A stretch of DNA of 64,000 bases from Chitinophagales bacterium (GTDB lineage Bacteria > Bacteroidota > Bacteroidia > Chitinophagales > UBA10324): the NCBI GenBank assembly GCA_019694975.1, contig JAIBAY010000003.1, positions 124,001 through 188,000 on the forward strand, written 5' to 3'. Positions 55,501 through 64,000 of the stretch are shown here, piece after piece (position 1 is the stretch's first letter; every line of letters starts with the position of its first letter). A program made the translations under genes and the position numbers. The notes under the pieces were generated by a model. It ran no database searches and was not told the origin of the DNA. It saw only the letters and a program-made list of their open reading frames with translations.

Positions 55501-56510
55501 TGAAACAGAAATTATTTTCCGCCTTCCGTATCCTTCTTTTCGCAGCCATTGGGGGTTTTCTTTTTTGGCTGGTGATCCGCAATCAGAACCTGGAAGAGAT
55601 CAGGTTAAAACTGGAGTCAGCCAACTGGTGGTGGCCATTGCTTGCATTAGTGTTTGGATTAGTCAGCAACATCTTCCGTTCTCTTCGATGGAATATGCTG
55701 ATACATCCGTTGGGCTACAGGCCGAGGCTTGTCAACACCTTCTTTTCACTGATGGCAGGCTACATGGCCAACCTGGCTATTCCGCGTATGGGAGAAGTAA
55801 CACGCAGCGCCATGCTGAGCAACTATGGTAAAATGCCGATGAATAAATTATTCGGAACGGTAGTGGTTGAACGCGTCATTGATGTGCTTACCATCTTCCT
55901 GTTGCTGTTCCTGATCCTGCTCATCGAATTTGAAAAAATGAGCAGTATGGCAACACAATATGTTTTCGGACCTATTGGCGACAAGGTGAATCTGCTGCTT
56001 TCACAGGGAATCATCTTCTACCTGCTGGTGGCAGGCATCTTTGCTTTGGTGCTTTTTGTCTCGTGGTTTTATATCGTGCGCATCAAACGGTCGAGGTATT
56101 ACCTCAAGCTGAAAGATATGATGCGTGGTTTCGCCGACGGCATTAAGACGATAGGCAACCTGAAAAACAGGAACCTATTCCTGTTGTATACCTTCCTCAT
56201 CTGGTTGATGTACCTATTGATGTCTTATGTGACATTCTTCAGCTTTCCGGCCACAACAACCTTAGGCTGGCTCGCCGCGCTGGCCGTGATGGTATTCGGT
56301 GCCTTCGGTTGGGCTGCACCTGTTCAGGGCGGATTCGGCACTTTTCATGTAATTGTAACGCAGACACTCGTACTTTATGGCATCTCCAATAATGATGCAT
56401 TGGCATACGCCATTCTCAGTCATGCCACACAGGTATTTGGCATGCTGGCTTTTGGATTGCTCGCTTTGGTAATTCTTCCCATCATTAACCGTAAATCTCC
56501 CGCCGCATGA
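55500..56510 (+). CDS. Flippase-like (lysylphosphatidylglycerol synthase TM-type) membrane protein
   Basis: A 336-residue protein with about eight helices of the YbhN/UPF0104 or LPG_synthase_TM type. Family motifs include NIFRSLRWNMLIHPLG, FFSLMAGYMANLAIPRMGEVTRSAML and the C-terminal GWAAPVQGGFGTFHVIV. The soluble transferase domain of MprF is absent, so it is thought to act in lipid or lipid-linked precursor transport. It starts at a GTG overlapping the panD stop and ends in an ATGA overlap with rfaE2, which makes panD, this gene and rfaE2 a tight operon. Confidence 0.88.
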   Translation: MKQKLFSAFRILLFAAIGGFLFWLVIRNQNLEEIRLKLESANWWWPLLALVFGLVSNIFRSLRWNMLIHPLGYRPRLVNTFFSLMAGYMANLAIPRMGEVTRSAMLSNYGKMPMNKLFGTVVVERVIDVLTIFLLLFLILLIEFEKMSSMATQYVFGPIGDKVNLLLSQGIIFYLLVAGIFALVLFVSWFYIVRIKRSRYYLKLKDMMRGFADGIKTIGNLKNRNLFLLYTFLIWLMYLLMSYVTFFSFPATTTLGWLAALAVMVFGAFGWAAPVQGGFGTFHVIVTQTLVLYGISNNDALAYAILSHATQVFGMLAFGLLALVILPIINRKSPAA

Positions 56511-56998
56511 ATTACCTTCCCGTGATTCAAGAAAAAATTGTCACCATACCCGTGTTAAAGCGGCAAATTGCCGCCTGGCATCTGAAAAGCAAGAAAGTGG
56601 TTTTCACCAACGGCTGTTTTGACATCATTCATGCCGGGCATATTCACCTGCTTACCACAGCGCGCACTTATGGAGATATCCTGATTGCAGCGCTGAACAG
56701 CGATGCCTCGGTAAGCAAGCTGAAACCCGGACGGCCGGTACAGGATGCGCAATCGCGTGCTCTCATCATGGCATCCTTTGATTTTATAGATGCGGTTATC
56801 TTCTTTGATGAAGACACACCTTATGAACTGATTAAAGCACTCGCGCCGGATGTGATTGTGAAAGGTGGTGACTATACTGCCGATACTGTTGTAGGTAAAG
56901 ATATTGTGGAACAATATGGCGGCCGCGTTGAAATAGTGCCATTCGCAAATGGCTTTTCAACCTCTGCGATTATTACCAGGATAAAAAACCAAAAATAA
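56507..56998 (+). CDS. rfaE2: D-glycero-beta-D-manno-heptose 1-phosphate adenylyltransferase
   Basis: A 163-residue nucleotidyltransferase corresponding to the C-terminal domain of HldE. The HxGH-type motif is VFTNGCFDIIHAGHIHLL, followed by LIAALNSDASVSKLKPGRPVQDAQSRA, DTPYELIKALAPDVIVKGGDYT and the end NGFSTSAIITRI. It activates heptose 1-phosphate with ATP to ADP-heptose for LPS inner core. The separate kinase (HldE N-terminal domain) is not in this window. The ATG overlaps the preceding stop by four bases. Confidence 0.93.
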   Translation: MNYLPVIQEKIVTIPVLKRQIAAWHLKSKKVVFTNGCFDIIHAGHIHLLTTARTYGDILIAALNSDASVSKLKPGRPVQDAQSRALIMASFDFIDAVIFFDEDTPYELIKALAPDVIVKGGDYTADTVVGKDIVEQYGGRVEIVPFANGFSTSAIITRIKNQK

Positions 56999-57069
56999 AA
57001 CTATTGCCAAAGGTTTAAAACCGGTCTTCAGTAAAATGCCCGATGTGCGGAAGGTGCTGTTGCAGCCAT

Positions 57070-57522
57070 TCAGCTTTTATCGTTCGTATCTATCCAGATA
57101 GTAACGGGTCCGTCATTTACCAGTTCAATCTTCATCATGGCACCGAATACGCCTGTTGCTATTTCTTTGCCAAGATCCTTTGCAAACTGCTGCGCTAATT
57201 TTTCATAAAGCGGATATGCCTGTTCTGGCCGCGCCGCTTTAATATAGGAAGGCCGGCTACCCTTCTTAACAGCTGCATGCAACGTAAACTGGCTAACCAG
57301 CATCAGTGCACCACCGGTTTCCTTCAGGGAAAGATTCATGACACCATGCTCATCATCAAAGATGCGCAGGTTGGTGATTTTCGCTGACAGCCAATTGATC
57401 GCTTCATCGCCGTCTGCTGTTTCAATCCCTAATAAAACAAGCAACCCTCCTCCTATTTGTGAATGGATGTTTCCATCAATGTAAACCGTTGCAGCAGCGA
57501 CACGTTGAATCAATGCTCTCAT
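57070..57522 (-). CDS. dtd: D-aminoacyl-tRNA deacylase
   Basis: A 150-residue DTD. It hydrolyses D-amino acids and glycine from mischarged tRNA. Signatures are MRALIQRVAAATVYIDG at the N terminus, SQFTLHAAVKKGSRPSY with the catalytic-side Thr, and NDGPVTIWIDT with the Gly-cis-Pro that sets chiral selectivity. The start at 57522 is where the family starts; the frame extends to 57585. It is convergent with rfaE2 and downstream of rsgA on the same strand. Confidence 0.95.
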   Translation of the reverse strand: MRALIQRVAAATVYIDGNIHSQIGGGLLVLLGIETADGDEAINWLSAKITNLRIFDDEHGVMNLSLKETGGALMLVSQFTLHAAVKKGSRPSYIKAARPEQAYPLYEKLAQQFAKDLGKEIATGVFGAMMKIELVNDGPVTIWIDTNDKS

Positions 57523-57620
57523 CAGTTGATCATTTTTAGGGCATGTTTCAGCTGGTAATCTTTTATCTGCCAGCACAGTGTGCATCGAAAGGTAAACTGA
57601 TTGTCCTGTCGTTGACCTTT

Positions 57621-58547
57621 TTAATCATAGATTTTTTCATCAGTATTCAATTCATGTATGATGGACAGATAGTTTTCATACCTGCTCATGGCAATGTCGC
57701 CTGTCTCCAATGCCACTTTTACGGCACAACCGGGTTCATTGATGTGCAGACAATTATTGAACCTGCATGCATGCATGTGTTTCTCCATTTCTGGAAAATA
57801 CTGTGCTACTTCCGTTGCTTCAAAGTCAAGTACCCCGAATTCCTTAATGCCGGGCGTGTCGATGATAAAGCCGCCAAATGGCAGTTCAAACATCTCAGCA
57901 AAAGTTGTGGTATGCCTGCCCTTCTGATTATAAGATGTTACTGCAGCAGTCTTCAACTGCAGGGCAGGGTCAATTTTGTTGATCAGTGTTGATTTCCCAA
58001 CGCCTGAATGGCCGGCCAGCAGCGAAATCTTTCCCTTCATCAGCGCACGGACCTGTTCCACGCCCAGATTTTTTTCCGCTGAAGTAGCCACCACCGTAAA
58101 ACCCGCTTTAGCATAAATAGCTGACAACAACGCTACCTGCTCCTGTTCACTGTCAGTGTAAAGGTCAGTCTTGTTGAAGAGAACAATGGAAGGAATATGA
58201 TAAGCCGTGGCTGTTACGAGGAAGCGATCAATGAAGCCCGTTGATGTGCGGGGCATGGCAATAGTTGCCATGATAAAAGCCTGGTCTATGTTAGCAGCAA
58301 TGATATGTTCCGCGGTGCGGTTACGTGCCGATTGGCGAATAATATAATTGCTGCGGGGCAAGACTTCCTGAATAGTGGCATCTCCATCATCCATGTTCAC
58401 GGCAACGAGGTCGCCAATATTTACCGGCGTGGTTGTTCGCCGGTCAATCAGCCGGAGCTTACCTTTTATGCGGCAGGAAATGATCGTGCCATCATCGAGC
58501 CGTACCTGGTACCAACTGCCTGTTGACTTAATGACACGTCCCTGCAA
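57621..58547 (-). CDS. rsgA: Ribosome small subunit-dependent GTPase A
   Basis: A 308-residue circularly permuted GTPase that checks late 30S assembly. It has an N-terminal OB fold (GRVIKSTGSWYQVRLDDG), then G4 (VLFNKTDLY), G5 (VVATSAEKN), G1 (LLAGHSGVGKSTLIN) and G3 (FIIDTPGIKEFG) in permuted order. The C-terminal zinc site is CRFNNCLHINEPGC. All ligands and motifs are intact. The start codon ATG at 58547 gives the usual OB-fold start. The next gene downstream is dtd. Confidence 0.96.
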   Translation of the reverse strand: MQGRVIKSTGSWYQVRLDDGTIISCRIKGKLRLIDRRTTTPVNIGDLVAVNMDDGDATIQEVLPRSNYIIRQSARNRTAEHIIAANIDQAFIMATIAMPRTSTGFIDRFLVTATAYHIPSIVLFNKTDLYTDSEQEQVALLSAIYAKAGFTVVATSAEKNLGVEQVRALMKGKISLLAGHSGVGKSTLINKIDPALQLKTAAVTSYNQKGRHTTTFAEMFELPFGGFIIDTPGIKEFGVLDFEATEVAQYFPEMEKHMHACRFNNCLHINEPGCAVKVALETGDIAMSRYENYLSIIHELNTDEKIYD

Positions 58548-58675
58548 AGCTGAAATGGAATTTTAGCATCATGGGTTAAGAAATTTTTGATCGTACTGCG
58601 TCCGGAAAATGATATTAAGTGAAATGGTTCGATCAGAAGATAGACTTCGGATGACCATTAATGATTCGGTGATGG

Positions 58676-59437
58676 TCAATGGCTGAGGGCCAGGTTATGG
58701 ACTGCATGCGCCATAGAAAAAATCAGCATCGGATCCTTCTCAATGGCATTGCCAACCACAACTATATCTGCGCCGGCCTTGCAAATATCAGCAGCTGTCG
58801 CGGCCGTTCTGATTCCGCCACCGGCAATCAGCGGCACTTCAATATGCTCTCTTACCAGTTGAATCATTGATTCGCTGATGGATTGCATTGCACCGCTTCC
58901 CGCATCAAGATAGATGCACTTCATACCGAGCATTTCACCTGCCATGGCAGTACACATGGCAATATCGTCTTTCTGATGTGGTACCGGCAACGTATTGCTG
59001 ATGTAGGAAACGGTGGTGCCTGCTCCGCCATCAACAAGCACATAGCCGGTGGAGATAATTTCCAGCCCGCTGTTTCTGAGCACCGGCGCAGCGGTGACCT
59101 GCTGCCCGATCAACAGGTCCGGATTCCGGCCAGAGATAAGGGAAAGTAACAGGATGGCATCAGCCTTTGCATCAACCTGTGCAGGACTGCCCGGAAAAAT
59201 AATTACCGGAATTTCACAACAGCTCTTTATTACATCAATACATTCGCCAAGCGTATCATTTAACAGCAGGCTTCCTCCCACAAAAAAGTAATCCACCTTT
59301 GCCTTTGCTGCCACATCAATAACAAAGATCAATGATTCCGGTGTCACCTTATCAGGATCAATCAGTACAGCCAACTGTTTCCGCCGCTCCATCCTTGCCG
59401 CAAGAAAATGCCCATATATAGAATTTTTATGCTCCAC
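58676..59437 (-). CDS. Geranylgeranylglyceryl phosphate synthase family protein (PcrB-like)
   Basis: About 253 residues. It is a TIM-barrel prenyltransferase with RKQLAVLIDPDKVTPESL, VDYFFVGGSLLLNDTL, FPGSPAQVDAKADAILLLSLISGRNPDLLIG, IYLDAGSGAM and GGGIRTAATAADICKAGADIVVVGN. Enzymes of this family join an isoprenyl diphosphate to sn-glycerol 1-phosphate. Bacteroidota carry a distinct bacterial group (group II). The GTG at 59437 is preferred: an exact -7 box at 59462-59469 lies between it and the ATG at 59509 that begins the longest frame. Confidence 0.88.
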   Translation of the reverse strand: MEHKNSIYGHFLAARMERRKQLAVLIDPDKVTPESLIFVIDVAAKAKVDYFFVGGSLLLNDTLGECIDVIKSCCEIPVIIFPGSPAQVDAKADAILLLSLISGRNPDLLIGQQVTAAPVLRNSGLEIISTGYVLVDGGAGTTVSYISNTLPVPHQKDDIAMCTAMAGEMLGMKCIYLDAGSGAMQSISESMIQLVREHIEVPLIAGGGIRTAATAADICKAGADIVVVGNAIEKDPMLIFSMAHAVHNLALSH

Positions 59438-59461
59438 CTGCGAATGATTTTTCAAGTGCGG

Positions 59462-59469
59462 CAAACCTA
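59462..59469 (-). promoter_or_regulatory. -7 promoter box TAGGTTTG for the GGGP synthase-like gene
   Basis: Exact TAnnTTTG on the minus strand, 25 bases from the GTG start and inside the longer frame that begins at 59509. It supports the shorter, GTG-initiated protein. Confidence 0.45.
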
Positions 59470-59672
59470 CACCAATTTGTAAAAACACGGAAGAAAACCG
59501 GCAATTCATTCATTTGACTTCAGGGTGGAAGAGGGCACAGGTTTCCTTTAGGACACCTGCCATCTGCATGAATTATTTGTATTTTGCGATTACCGGTTTG
59601 AATCTATGCAATAAAAACATCCTTCATTCGCACACTGCCGGAACTTGATACGCTCATGAAAGAAACCTGAAT

Positions 59673-60218
59673 ATGGCAAGACTTACAAAAACAGACTGGA
59701 TCAGAAAAGGAATTAAAGTCTTGAATGATGAGGGATATGATGCCATTAAGATAGAACATCTCTGCATTAAGTTTGGTGTTACGAAAGGTTCCTTCTATCA
59801 TCATTTTGAAAGCATCAGCGACTATGAAGAAATTCTTTTAAAATACTGGGAAACGGAAACACTCGGACGCATAAAAGAGGTAGTTGACTCGGGACAAACA
59901 CCAAGAGAACGGCTGAACCTGATGATTAATGAGGTATTCAGTGTATCCGGTAAAACAGAACTATCGCTGCGTGCCTGGGCACTGCATAACCGTACGGTTA
60001 GAAAGTATCTTGAAAAGATGGATCATGAGCGTATCGGTGTAACGCGCACCCTATATCTTGCTGTCGGCGTTCCGCCGGAAAAGGCCGGCGAACTTGCAGA
60101 GTTTGCCTATACGGCATGGCTCGGCATTCAGTGTTTTTATATCGGTGCTTCGGCCCAGAAAGAGAAGACCATTCGCATGATTAATGAATTGCTGAATGCA
60201 CCGGTCAAAGGCCTTTGA
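59673..60218 (+). CDS. TetR/AcrR family transcriptional regulator
   Basis: A 181-residue regulator. The N-terminal DNA-binding domain shows WIRKGIKVLNDEGYDAIKIEHLCIKFGVTKGSFYHHFESISDYEE (about 10-54); the recognition helix is GVTKGSFYHHF. The rest is helical ligand-binding domain with no recognisable motif. The ligand and targets are unknown. It stands convergent to the amidohydrolase gene with no spacing, and the upstream neighbour on the opposite strand is the GGGP synthase-like gene, so a regulated divergent promoter is possible. Confidence 0.9.
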   Translation: MARLTKTDWIRKGIKVLNDEGYDAIKIEHLCIKFGVTKGSFYHHFESISDYEEILLKYWETETLGRIKEVVDSGQTPRERLNLMINEVFSVSGKTELSLRAWALHNRTVRKYLEKMDHERIGVTRTLYLAVGVPPEKAGELAEFAYTAWLGIQCFYIGASAQKEKTIRMINELLNAPVKGL

Positions 60219-61814
60219 TTACCGTGCATCATTCAGCGAAAATTGGCAGTTGCCATTCACAAATGCCTGCAATACCCGGCAAGTTTGAAGCTCCCTCACC
60301 GGTACTTTGCTGATATTTTTGTCGAGCACAATAAAGTCGGCTGACTTCCCGCAAGTTATGCTGCCCCGGTTTTCCTGATCACCATTGGCCAGCGCACTTC
60401 CCATCGTATAAGCATAGATGCTTTCATCCATGCTAATTCTTTGCGATGCACCAAGCACTATTCCATCACCATCCATTCGACTATTTGCCGCAATGAGTCC
60501 GGTTATAGGATTAAAATCTTTCACCACCGGAGCATCTGTGCTGAATGCAAGGTTAACGGCATGATTCAAAACAGATCTTGCCGGATAAACATCGTCAAGG
60601 TATATGTCCGGTAAATACTGCCTGAAATTTTTTCCCAGCTCATAAATAAATACCGGTTGCATTACGGCGCTTACCTGCAATGAATGCATCATACGCAGGT
60701 TTGCGGGAGAAGGCAAGCCGAGATGTTCGATACGGTGATGCACCTGCTGTATATTGTCTTTCGCAATTTCGTTGTATACCTCCAGCACCAGGTCAATCGC
60801 AGCATCCCCAATTGCATGCGTTGCAATACGAAAACCGGCTGACTGTGCTTTGCACGCAAGCGTCAGAAATGATACCTGATCCAGCCGCAGTAAACCATAT
60901 TCATTGGTATTGCGGTAATGATGTTTCAGGGCAGCGGTTTTTCCGCTGAGGCCACCATCAGCAAAGAATTTAACGGTATCTACTTTGAGATATGCGGAAT
61001 GGTAAAGATCCGGTAATGGCAGAGCACCGGAAGCACCATCCGGCAATAGTATGGGAATTGCATTCACCCTTATCTTCAACTCGCCATTGCGATCCATTGA
61101 CTTATAAACCTCAAGCAAATCAGGCATCACGGCAGGATCGGTAGCGGAAGTGATGCCTGCTTTTAACAGCTCTTCCTGCGCTGCCAATATCATTTTCCTG
61201 TATTGATCAGGGTGATAGGGCGGAATCTTACGTGCTATTAATCCTAATGCAGTTTCGGTGAAGTGACCTGCCAGGCTTCCATCAGGCAATAATTTCATCT
61301 CACCACCCGGCGGAACGCGCGTTTGTTTTGTAATACCTGCTGCCTGCAACGCAGCAGAATTTACGATAAGCTGATGAGCACAGGTTCTCATTACACTCAC
61401 CGGCCTGTCGCTGATTACCTCATCCAGGTCTAACCGGCTTGGCATGCGCCGATCCGGAAAAAGGATCTCATTAAAGCCACGCGCCTGAATCCATGGCAGG
61501 CCGGGATTGCTTTTTGCGTAGTCAGCCAGCCGCTGTTTCATTTCATCTATGCTCTTTGTGCCACGCAAATCAAGCAGGTAGGTCATCAGGTTGCCCACTT
61601 TCCAGATATGAATATGGGCATCATTAAACCCGGGAAGCACAGTTGCTCCCTGCAGGTCGATCAGCCTTGATTGGCCATTCTGCAACCGCAACAACGCTTC
61701 ATCCTGACCGGAGGCAATGATCTTTCCATCAGCTACCGCAAAGGCCGAAGCGACAGGAATTGAGCGGTCCTGTGTAAGGACATTGGCATTGAAATAAATC
61801 TGTTCCGCTGTCAT
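60219..61814 (-). CDS. YtcJ-like metal-dependent amidohydrolase
   Basis: A 531-residue amidohydrolase of the YtcJ/LAF3 type. The metal site starts with FNDAHIHIWKVG (HxH, about 68-73). Further ligands are likely His in ATHAIGDAAIDL and HHRIEHLG, and Asp in FSTDAPVV. The C-terminal beta-sandwich part has the typical GSITCGKSADFIVLD. Substrate unknown; N-substituted amides or formamides have been seen in relatives. The stop codon abuts the TetR stop (60218/60219). It is followed upstream on the same strand by the TPR lipoprotein gene. Confidence 0.9.
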   Translation of the reverse strand: MTAEQIYFNANVLTQDRSIPVASAFAVADGKIIASGQDEALLRLQNGQSRLIDLQGATVLPGFNDAHIHIWKVGNLMTYLLDLRGTKSIDEMKQRLADYAKSNPGLPWIQARGFNEILFPDRRMPSRLDLDEVISDRPVSVMRTCAHQLIVNSAALQAAGITKQTRVPPGGEMKLLPDGSLAGHFTETALGLIARKIPPYHPDQYRKMILAAQEELLKAGITSATDPAVMPDLLEVYKSMDRNGELKIRVNAIPILLPDGASGALPLPDLYHSAYLKVDTVKFFADGGLSGKTAALKHHYRNTNEYGLLRLDQVSFLTLACKAQSAGFRIATHAIGDAAIDLVLEVYNEIAKDNIQQVHHRIEHLGLPSPANLRMMHSLQVSAVMQPVFIYELGKNFRQYLPDIYLDDVYPARSVLNHAVNLAFSTDAPVVKDFNPITGLIAANSRMDGDGIVLGASQRISMDESIYAYTMGSALANGDQENRGSITCGKSADFIVLDKNISKVPVRELQTCRVLQAFVNGNCQFSLNDAR

Positions 61815-61849
61815 GGGTTGTAAAAGCTGCAGGCCGATCTCAGCATTTT

Positions 61850-63418
61850 TCAGTTGCCGGCTACTGCTTTATTTTCAATTAACTGGGAAGCTGTTGCCAA
61901 TCCATTAACACTGATAGTTCTGTTGGGAGCTGCTTTCAATGCAAGTTTGAATTGTGTCATGGCTTCAGCAGGCCTGTTCATTTTCAGCAGCCATTCACCG
62001 TACATCTCATTCGATGGCTTAACGATGGAAGGTGGTCCGAAGGAATAGCTGATACTGTTTTCCAATGCTACGGCCTTTCTCAACCAGGTGCCTGTTGCAG
62101 CAGTATCGTTCTTCAATTGTGCAGACAATGCCTGTAACTCCATTTCCATCACTTCGGCGTATTGTACGTCGAGCAGGTTAGGGCTATATGCATTAGAGCT
62201 GGCACAACTGTGGCCCGAACTGACCTCGACCATTCCTGCCGCTGCCATTCTTTGTTCCTGCATCGCAGAAATAATCGCCGAAAGCTGCTTCTGATCATTG
62301 TCGTGAAAAGCCTTTTCCCCGTTCACAAAATTATTCATAGCGCGAAGGCCAATGTTCAGATCATCCGACGCTACATTTATGGAAGCTACCGTTGACTGCC
62401 AGTCGTCAGACTCAACGAGGTACGTGCATTTCAAAAGTATCACGTGTTCGCGTGCCCGTGGCGAAGGAAGTGTATCGCAAAACTGCTTCATCTGCTGCAC
62501 CATCTTTTCCGCTTCTTCATCGCGGTCCTGCTGCAGCAATGCATACAGCAGCCAATGATAGGAATGATATCCGAGGGCATCATTATCCAGCTTTTTCCGC
62601 TCCTTCCTTTGCACGCTTGCCGCCCATGCTACTTCATTGGAGCCGATCACTTTATCCCATTGGCCTAATGCCAGGTAAATGTGCGACGGCATGTGCAGTG
62701 CATGAGTAGCGGCAGGCGCCACTTTTGCATAAGCATCGGCAGCTTCCAGTGCTTTAGCAGCATGATCGGGATCATCATATGCATGAATGAGATAATGCAA
62801 CGCACCGGGATGCCTCGGATTTTTATTTAATACAGCCTGCACAATTTTCGCGGCCTTACCATAGACAGCGGTGTCCCTTCCCACCTGTACGGAACCAATT
62901 AACGCAATACTGTAAAAGGATGCCACTTCCAGGTTATCAGGATACTTTTCGAAAAGCGAAGACATATAAGCAGCATACTGACTGTCTCTTTCTGCTTTCG
63001 TACCTGTTCCGAACAATATATTGACACCTTTGATAAAGTCTTTCTCGATATCAGTTTTTGCTTTTGCCACACGCTGATCAGGTTCAGGTGCAAGCAATTT
63101 CAATACAGAATCCGCTTTCGTCTTATCCTGGAAGCGCCAGAGCGAGTGATTATAGGTCATGGCTTCTCCCCAATATGCCATAGCGCATTCCGGGTCCAAT
63201 GCATGTGCTTTTGAAAAATCATCGGCGGCATCTTCATACTCGAAACTGTGCAAAAGAAGCAGTCCCTGCGTAAAGTAAGGTTGAGCCTGTTCATTTCCGG
63301 ATACGGAAAACTCAATATCTCCGAGTTGACCTTCCGCAATATCAGTACGGGTTGAACAACCGGCAAAGCATGCTGCGATTGTGATGAGTGTAAAAAATAC
63401 GAGGTATGGGATTTTCAT
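61850..63418 (-). CDS. TPR-repeat lipoprotein
   Basis: About 522 residues with a lipoprotein signal (MKIPYLVFFTLITIAACFAGC). The mature protein is made of helical repeats: QPYFTQGLLLLHSFEYEDAADDFSKAHALDPECAMAYWGEAMTYNH near the N terminus, and EWLLKMNRPAEAMTQFKLALKAAPNRT near the C terminus are clear TPRs. The central HPGALHYLIHAYDDPDHA and HALHMPSHIYLALGQWDKVIGSN resemble a conserved tetratricopeptide family in environmental bacteria with His-rich repeats. Function unknown. The frame extends to 63469, but the signal peptide sets the start near 63418; an ATG at 63439 is possible. Confidence 0.83.
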   Translation of the reverse strand: MKIPYLVFFTLITIAACFAGCSTRTDIAEGQLGDIEFSVSGNEQAQPYFTQGLLLLHSFEYEDAADDFSKAHALDPECAMAYWGEAMTYNHSLWRFQDKTKADSVLKLLAPEPDQRVAKAKTDIEKDFIKGVNILFGTGTKAERDSQYAAYMSSLFEKYPDNLEVASFYSIALIGSVQVGRDTAVYGKAAKIVQAVLNKNPRHPGALHYLIHAYDDPDHAAKALEAADAYAKVAPAATHALHMPSHIYLALGQWDKVIGSNEVAWAASVQRKERKKLDNDALGYHSYHWLLYALLQQDRDEEAEKMVQQMKQFCDTLPSPRAREHVILLKCTYLVESDDWQSTVASINVASDDLNIGLRAMNNFVNGEKAFHDNDQKQLSAIISAMQEQRMAAAGMVEVSSGHSCASSNAYSPNLLDVQYAEVMEMELQALSAQLKNDTAATGTWLRKAVALENSISYSFGPPSIVKPSNEMYGEWLLKMNRPAEAMTQFKLALKAAPNRTISVNGLATASQLIENKAVAGN

Positions 63419-63486
63419 TTTCAAAATAGTTTTTGTCATTCGAAAATATTTCCGGGGCACGCCGGTCATGTCACATCAACAGTAAT

Positions 63487-64000
63487 TCATTTCAATCTTT
63501 TTTCATGTGCACGGCTGATAGCACCTTCGAGCACGCTCAATCCTTCCTGCAACTGGTCATCCGTCATAACGATGGGCGGCAGCAAACGGATACAATTGCT
63601 GTATAACCCGGCCCTGATCAGTATCACGCCTTTTGACACGGCATCCCTGATAATCTCCAGCGTCAGTTCGGGATCAGGTTCCAGGCCGTCGCGGTCTTTC
63701 ACAAATTCTATCAGTTGCATGGCACCTGTGCCACGCACATCACCGATCAACTGATACTTTGATTTCCAGGCGGCCAGGTTTTGTTGTATCAGTTCGCCTA
63801 CCTCCTTTACTCTTTGCAGGAATGGTGCTGCACTCAGAATCTTGACTGCTTCGATGGCGGCCACGCAGGCAAGCGGATTTCCTCCGTATGTTCCTCCCAC
63901 GCCACCGAGATGAGGCGCGTCGATGATCTCCGCTTTTCCGGTTACGGCACTGATGGGCATTCCTGCTCCGATAGATTTTGCCATACAGATCAAATCCGGA
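63487..64000 (-). CDS. Class III aminotransferase, C-terminal part (partial)
   Basis: The 3' part of a PLP-dependent class III aminotransferase, open to the window edge. The PLP lysine is in DLICMAKSIGAGMPISAVTG, followed by GGTYGGNPLACVAAIEAV and RGTGAMQLIEFV. The C-terminal end (IRLLPPIVMTDDQLQEGL) is typical of GabT-like 4-aminobutyrate transaminases. The substrate cannot be assigned from this half. It lies 68 bases upstream of the TPR lipoprotein gene on the same strand. Confidence 0.9.
   Translation of the reverse strand, partial: PDLICMAKSIGAGMPISAVTGKAEIIDAPHLGGVGGTYGGNPLACVAAIEAVKILSAAPFLQRVKEVGELIQQNLAAWKSKYQLIGDVRGTGAMQLIEFVKDRDGLEPDPELTLEIIRDAVSKGVILIRAGLYSNCIRLLPPIVMTDDQLQEGLSVLEGAISRAHEKRLK

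Overview
The window looks like a chromosomal segment of an aerobic member of the Bacteroidota, probably near the Chitinophagales or Sphingobacteriales. The reasons are visible in the sequence. There is an alternative complex III (ActABCDEF) joined to an aa3-type cytochrome oxidase. Several secreted proteins end in Por/type IX secretion (T9SS) sorting domains. There are DUF4270 and DUF4369 lipoproteins, an atpD-atpC pair with a very short epsilon subunit, a GH3-beta-lactamase fusion, and many exact TAnnTTTG (-7) promoter boxes of the Bacteroidota type. Coding density is high and there is no prophage, CRISPR array, rRNA or tRNA that I can see.

Layout. 1-242: 3' end of ispG. 248-1716 (-): Sco copper chaperone, DUF420 membrane protein and an 83-residue CxxC protein, all oxidase-assembly themed. 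2144-16331 (-): one 14-kb respiratory operon with actA, B, C, D, E, F, then ctaC, ctaD, ctaB, two subunit III genes and subunit IV. It has a promoter at 16324-16331 and a terminator at 2144-2167. 16799-17977: a lipoprotein. 18059-20481 (-): atpD and atpC, separated by a broken S23-type four-helix-bundle gene bounded by inverted heptamer repeats. 20694-30043: thioredoxin-like protein, two glycosyltransferases, a large T9SS-secreted beta-propeller protein, an ATP-grasp protein, an NRDE protein and a DinB-like protein. 30214-42509: GH3-beta-lactamase, queA, mutL, two tandem rhomboids, an endonuclease/phosphatase family protein, a sugar nucleotidyltransferase, a nitronate monooxygenase-like protein and gpsA. 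42647-45453 (-): adaptor and TolC of an efflux system. 45610-51310: tadA, Mn-type superoxide dismutase, glmS, DUF4270 lipoprotein and a stand-alone GT5 domain. 51552-56998: panC, a T9SS-secreted PKD protein, panD, a flippase-like protein and rfaE2. 57070-64000: dtd, rsgA, a geranylgeranylglyceryl phosphate synthase homologue, a TetR regulator, a YtcJ-type amidohydrolase, a TPR lipoprotein and the 3' part of a class III aminotransferase.

How it fits together. The first third encodes terminal aerobic respiration: menaquinol is oxidised by ActABCDEF, electrons pass through cytochrome c modules to the CuA centre of CtaC and the heme-copper site of CtaD, CtaB and Sco help assemble the oxidase, and AtpD/AtpC belong to the ATP synthase that uses the gradient. 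Most of the rest is housekeeping (tRNA modification, mismatch repair, pantothenate, amino sugar and phospholipid precursors) plus envelope and secretion functions.

I did not find a clearly new multigene system. The most interesting signals are the S23-like gene flanked by inverted GAGTAGY heptamers inserted between atpD and atpC, with the same heptamer at the end of ispG; the panC/panD pair split by a T9SS gene and a gene remnant; and a set of promoters that give very short leaders and favour TTG or GTG starts. Functional calls rest on recognisable motifs and family knowledge; no database search was run.
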